Position numbers and translations under genes: made by a program | The notes under the pieces: model-generated | What the model saw: the letters and a program-made list of their open reading frames with translations, nothing else | Told to the model about the DNA's origin: nothing | Database searches by the model: none | From: JBEBSD01 sp040394475 | GTDB taxonomy: Bacteria; Bacteroidota; Bacteroidia; Cytophagales; Spirosomataceae | Length of the DNA: 9,652 bases | Assembly (NCBI GenBank): GCA_040394475.1 | Contig: JBEBSD010000131.1 | Span: 1-9,652 of the forward strand | Reading direction: 5' to 3' | In this document: piece after piece, positions 6,629-9,652 of the stretch | How the letters are laid out: each line of letters opens with the position of its first letter | Numbering within the stretch: position 1 is the stretch's first letter

Positions 6629-7870
6629 CTAACAACCGTCGCTTTTGGCTTCTTTCTTTTTTTCCACAAAATCTTTTGTTCCCGAAATGATGCTTTGTCC
6701 CAGGACTTTCAATTCGTACCCTCCTGAAATCAGTATTTTAGAATAACCTTGTTTACATAGCGGCCCCCAGCTGAGTTGAGATCCGGTAGTATAGCCCACA
6801 TGGACATACGCCACTTCCTGGCCTGCGATGTTTAAAGAAACCCGCGGGAATGCCAGGCCAAACTGGAGGTCTACCGGCATGCCAAAATTAGCGGCAGCAT
6901 CGAAAACGCCCTCTGTTATATCACCTTTGCTCAGCTTTCCTTCTGCCACAACTTCTGTTCCATGGTATTGAAAGCCGGCATCTGCATCAAAACTAACAGT
7001 GCTTTTGGCAGTTGCAGAGGATCCCTTATCCGGTATGGTCATCTGAGATACAAATTGAATTCCCACATTGATGGACATCGGAATAGGGTTCGGTATTGGG
7101 CCCGTAGGCGTGGGAATCACCCGGATCGGGATGCTGATGACCATCGCGGGCAGCTTCAGGCTGTGCTCTCCTGAATTTCCGCCGGCGGTAGCCATCTGAA
7201 TTTTAAAATCGGCCGTCAAGCCTTTGTTATTGGTATTGAATTTCTTGAGTTTCCCGTTTTCAATGACAATCTGGGTTTGTTGTTTCGGAAGAGTAGCAGT
7301 GCCCACGGCTTCAAAAGCGGTACTGCCGCCTTTTTTCATTTGAAACCGAAAGGTACAGGCCGTAATACTGCCGTTGTGCATTTGGGGTTCAATACGAATT
7401 GTATGGTCCACACCCCCCTGACTGACGGTGTGCTCAATGCCCGCGGCGAAATTATTTTGGGCGGACAGCACCTCTACGCCGCCAATTCTAAGGGAAGACG
7501 CATCCTCCCATTCGGGAGTCATATCCCACGAAAAGGATCCGTTTTCAATAACCTCCGTAAGTGCGGCATCCTCTGTTACAACGACGTAGTTATCGTTACT
7601 TGAACTTACTGATTTGACTTTCCGCATTATTTCACCGGCAACAACAATAACTTCGCCCGTTTTCGGTTGATTTTCGAAGGCACTTTTCTTAAGGGTATAG
7701 GTTTGATTGGACTCATCAATTTTTACAATAACGTCGGCATTATTCGCTTCAATCAAAATTGCTTTTTCGGTGTATTCCAGTGGTATCAAGTCGTTATTTC
7801 CTGACTTATCCACGGATGCTTTATTGCAGCTTAAAACAATAAATAGTAACAGAAATCCTATTATTCTCAT
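6629..7870 (-). CDS. Lipoprotein of unknown function, shares N-terminal domain with the VWD lipoprotein
   Basis: A 413-residue lipoprotein. The very short signal peptide ends in VLSC with Cys15 lipidated. NKASVDKSGNN follows and lacks the acidic run of the two small lipoproteins, so it may stay on the periplasmic face. Residues about 45-115 contain KTGEVIVVAG (70-79), an MRKVKSVSS strand, YVVVTEDAALTEVIENG, matching in order KKGDILVSG...GTILDVFEQ of the VWD lipoprotein. The middle is beta-rich; a proline-rich stretch at 241-264 includes GPIPNPIPM, and a GPIP also follows the shared domain in the VWD protein. The C-terminal part contains GMPVDLQFGLAFPRVSL and WGPLCKQGYSKILISGGYELKVLG, then ends in a Lys/Glu-rich tail with a final Cys. 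No enzymatic motif is recognised. The start is supported by the signal peptide and by a promoter element just upstream. Confidence 0.8.
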   Translation of the reverse strand: MRIIGFLLLFIVLSCNKASVDKSGNNDLIPLEYTEKAILIEANNADVIVKIDESNQTYTLKKSAFENQPKTGEVIVVAGEIMRKVKSVSSSNDNYVVVTEDAALTEVIENGSFSWDMTPEWEDASSLRIGGVEVLSAQNNFAAGIEHTVSQGGVDHTIRIEPQMHNGSITACTFRFQMKKGGSTAFEAVGTATLPKQQTQIVIENGKLKKFNTNNKGLTADFKIQMATAGGNSGEHSLKLPAMVISIPIRVIPTPTGPIPNPIPMSINVGIQFVSQMTIPDKGSSATAKSTVSFDADAGFQYHGTEVVAEGKLSKGDITEGVFDAAANFGMPVDLQFGLAFPRVSLNIAGQEVAYVHVGYTTGSQLSWGPLCKQGYSKILISGGYELKVLGQSIISGTKDFVEKKKEAKSDGC

Positions 7871-8155
7871 CTTAGATTATGAATTATTTGTGTAAGGAGG
7901 GCAAATCTAACCAATTAGAAGTAGTTAAACCACTATTTTGTAAGCAGCGGTTTCCTGAAAACAGGGGTAATTGGCGTAAAAATGAAGTTAGAAGAATGAA
8001 TTGACTCACCGGAGCAGCAGTAATTAAATCAAAGTTTCAGTGAGTATTTTCCTGTATTCGGTTAGTAATTATAAAGAATTTGAAAGTTATTTTCCCGTTC
8101 AATTGAGAAATACAGGCCTGTTAATTGCCCATTTTAATTTGCTTAAATTTTTGAA
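7871..8155. other. AT-rich intergenic region without a recognisable gene
   Basis: These 285 bp separate two minus-strand genes. Apart from the promoter element near 7905, I see only short palindromes (CAGGCCTG at 8113-8120 and CCTG-AAAA-CAGG at 7954-7965). There is no convincing intrinsic terminator for the TPR gene and no small ORF with a credible start. A 5' regulatory leader or small RNA is possible but nothing in the sequence shows it. Confidence 0.6.
7902..7909 (-). promoter_or_regulatory. Bacteroidota-type -7 promoter element for the 413-residue lipoprotein
   Basis: Read on the minus strand, TAGATTTG fits the TAnnTTTG -7 consensus of the primary Bacteroidota sigma factor. It would place transcription start near 7895, leaving an A/T-rich leader of about 25 nt before the ATG at 7870. 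A clear TTTG -33 box is not present at the ideal distance; the nearest is TTTA with a spacing of 16. This makes the lipoprotein an independent transcription unit from the TPR gene upstream. Confidence 0.5.
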
Positions 8156-9652
8156 TTATTTCCAATAAACCGAAGCTTCCGGCAGCTCGTTCGCGTGAGA
8201 AAAGGCCTGCCGGATCCCGGACTGCAGCTCGCCGGCTTCCCGGACGCGGCCGGTAGCCTGGAGGCTCTGGGATAATCCGAGCAAGGACCAGCCGTTGCCC
8301 GGGTTTTTTGCCAGGTCCTGCCGGTAAACGGCTTCGGCGCGGGCTGCCTGGCCCTGCCGGATCAGATAGGCGCCCAGAAATTGTCTGGATGGAACCGGCC
8401 AGTCTTTGGGCTCCGTATAGATCAGCTGATCTTCCATTTGAACCGCTTCTTCCATACGGGCAATCGCCTCTTCCGGCCTGTTTTGAGCGGAGAGCATCGT
8501 GCCTTCCAGCAATTTTTCGGCGATGCGGGCCATTTGCACCGGTGCATTGAAAGGGATCCGGCGTTTTTCCAATACCGGATCGTTTTGTTTTTTCTGCAAT
8601 TCCTGCAGGTAAGTCTTCGCAGCGCCGGGGTTTCCCGTATGGACACTGGCGATTCCTTTGACAAAATCCGAAAGCAGGCCGGCGTAGGTCCAGTCACCGG
8701 GAATCCGGACCGGATCCTGAAGAATTGCGTCCCATTTGCCCATGCGCAGGTGCGTCAGCGCCGGCAGCATAAACAGGTACTGGTCATACGTACTCACGGC
8801 AGAAGGGGAGACACTTTCACGGGTTCGGAAGGCATACCGCAGCGCGTCGTCATACATACCTCCGGTTAAAGCACAATAGGTCTGCACAGCAAAATAGTGG
8901 GGGGACTGCGTGTTGAGGCCCAGGTGTTTTGCATGCTCATTGTATACGCGCAGGTTGCTGTCGGCATGGTTATTGACTTCCACGCCCAGGGGATACAAAC
9001 CGTTCCGTTCGTATTCATGACTGGCCATATGGACCATGTGCGGTACACCGGGCATCAGTTCCTTGAGCAGGTCGGCATTTGCCAGGGCTACCTCGGGCTG
9101 GCGGGAAGCTTCGGTGAGATGAATGTGGTAATGCAGCGCCGCGGGGTGCCTGGGATTATTTTTCAGCACCTCGGTCGTATAGTCGGTCAGCTCGGCTGTC
9201 CATGGTTGCGGCGTACCGTCCGGGTGCCAGAAATCCCAGGCGTGCATCAGCATTACGGCGTCTACATACAGAATTTTCGCTTCATCATCCAGGGTTACCA
9301 GCGACCGCATGGCACGCGCATAGGCAGCATTCAGCGAAGCCCGGTCCCTGTCTTCCGGATCGTTGGAGTACCGGCTGTTCATGGCGGCAATCAGCTGCTT
9401 TTCTTTGGGAGAGGCCGCATGACGATTCATTTTCTGAAGGACCTCATTTAATGCCGCAGGTTTGGAATAACTGTGCGCCGCGTTGTAATACGGCCCCATT
9501 GCAAGCGCCTGTCCCCAATAGGCCATGGCATTCTCTTCATCCCACCGGGACGATTCTTTAAAGGAAGCCACAGCTTCTTTAAAATGATAGCCATAATACA
9601 GGCTGAGTCCCTGATCAAAAAAATACTGTGCGCTGTCGGAATCGGTGGTCAC
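8156..9652 (-). CDS. Tetratricopeptide-repeat protein, N-terminus outside the window
   Basis: 498 residues are visible. The GTG at the very edge is only where the window cuts the gene: the reading frame is open to the border and the usual signal-peptide region is missing. The first visible segment (AQYFFDQGLSLYYGYHFKEAVASF, split here as a TPR helix pair at about 8-31) followed by WGQALAMGPYYN is the hallmark of a TPR family found in many bacteria, where it reads roughly YFNQGL...F.H.EA...F...WG.AL..GPN.N. Further conserved blocks are HPAALHYHIHLTEAS (169-183), PGVPHMVHMASHEYERNG (201-218), EPKDWPVPSRQFLGAYL (414-430) and AEAVYRQDLAKNPGNGW (439-455). The clustered His residues (169, 174, 176, 178, 205, 208, 212) could line a metal or ligand site; this is inference. 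The biochemical role of the family is not established to my knowledge. The gene is GC-rich and is followed by 285 bp without a gene. Confidence 0.85.
   Translation of the reverse strand: MTTDSDSAQYFFDQGLSLYYGYHFKEAVASFKESSRWDEENAMAYWGQALAMGPYYNAAHSYSKPAALNEVLQKMNRHAASPKEKQLIAAMNSRYSNDPEDRDRASLNAAYARAMRSLVTLDDEAKILYVDAVMLMHAWDFWHPDGTPQPWTAELTDYTTEVLKNNPRHPAALHYHIHLTEASRQPEVALANADLLKELMPGVPHMVHMASHEYERNGLYPLGVEVNNHADSNLRVYNEHAKHLGLNTQSPHYFAVQTYCALTGGMYDDALRYAFRTRESVSPSAVSTYDQYLFMLPALTHLRMGKWDAILQDPVRIPGDWTYAGLLSDFVKGIASVHTGNPGAAKTYLQELQKKQNDPVLEKRRIPFNAPVQMARIAEKLLEGTMLSAQNRPEEAIARMEEAVQMEDQLIYTEPKDWPVPSRQFLGAYLIRQGQAARAEAVYRQDLAKNPGNGWSLLGLSQSLQATGRVREAGELQSGIRQAFSHANELPEASVYWK

Noticed and set aside
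8068..8073. TATAAT on the minus strand as a promoter
   Set aside because: The best -35-like TTGAAC is 23 bp away, and the E. coli-type consensus is not the one used in Bacteroidota; the TAGATTTG element at 7902-7909 is the better candidate.
8897..9451. Plus-strand ORF of 184 residues antisense to the TPR gene
   Set aside because: It overlaps a gene with clear family motifs on the minus strand and shows no domain or signal of its own; long antisense frames are expected in GC-rich coding DNA.

Overview
The window looks like a chromosomal segment of a Bacteroidota bacterium. Evidence: starts of the ATG-AAA type without strong Shine-Dalgarno sequences, signal peptides ending in the A-x-S-Q or A-Q style, lipoproteins whose Cys is followed by acidic or lysine-acidic residues (the surface-export pattern of this phylum), a DUF3575-like barrel, and a TAnnTTTG-type -7 promoter element. 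The genus cannot be named from this sequence.

Layout. After a terminator-like hairpin (13-41), five plus-strand genes follow: an OmpA-domain protein with a C-terminal putative barrel (84-1415), a 998-residue lipoprotein with a von Willebrand factor type D (VWD) domain (1463-4459), a small DUF3575-like barrel (4521-5105), and two small lipoproteins (5296-5793 and 6032-6520). The spaces before and after the first small lipoprotein hold two different repeat structures: an imperfect inverted-repeat element with an internal 14-bp tandem repeat (5140-5278), and a block of perfect 10-bp hairpins followed by degenerate tandem repeats of about 22 bp (5818-5993). A long hairpin (6533-6570) lies in the convergent space. 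On the minus strand are a 413-residue lipoprotein (6629-7870) with a readable promoter, a gene-free AT-rich stretch (7871-8155), and a TPR protein whose N-terminus lies outside the window (8156-9652).

Every plus-strand product, and the minus-strand lipoprotein, is predicted to leave the cytoplasm. The first three plus-strand genes are closely spaced and could form an envelope operon: a peptidoglycan-binding outer-membrane protein, a large adhesive or matrix-like lipoprotein, and a small barrel. The VWD gene is strikingly AT-rich compared with its neighbours, which may indicate a separate origin. The two larger lipoproteins appear to share an N-terminal domain although they lie on opposite strands. 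No RNA gene, insertion sequence transposase, CRISPR array, restriction or defence gene was seen. The most unusual material is the VWD lipoprotein, the reversed OmpA architecture and the two repeat blocks.
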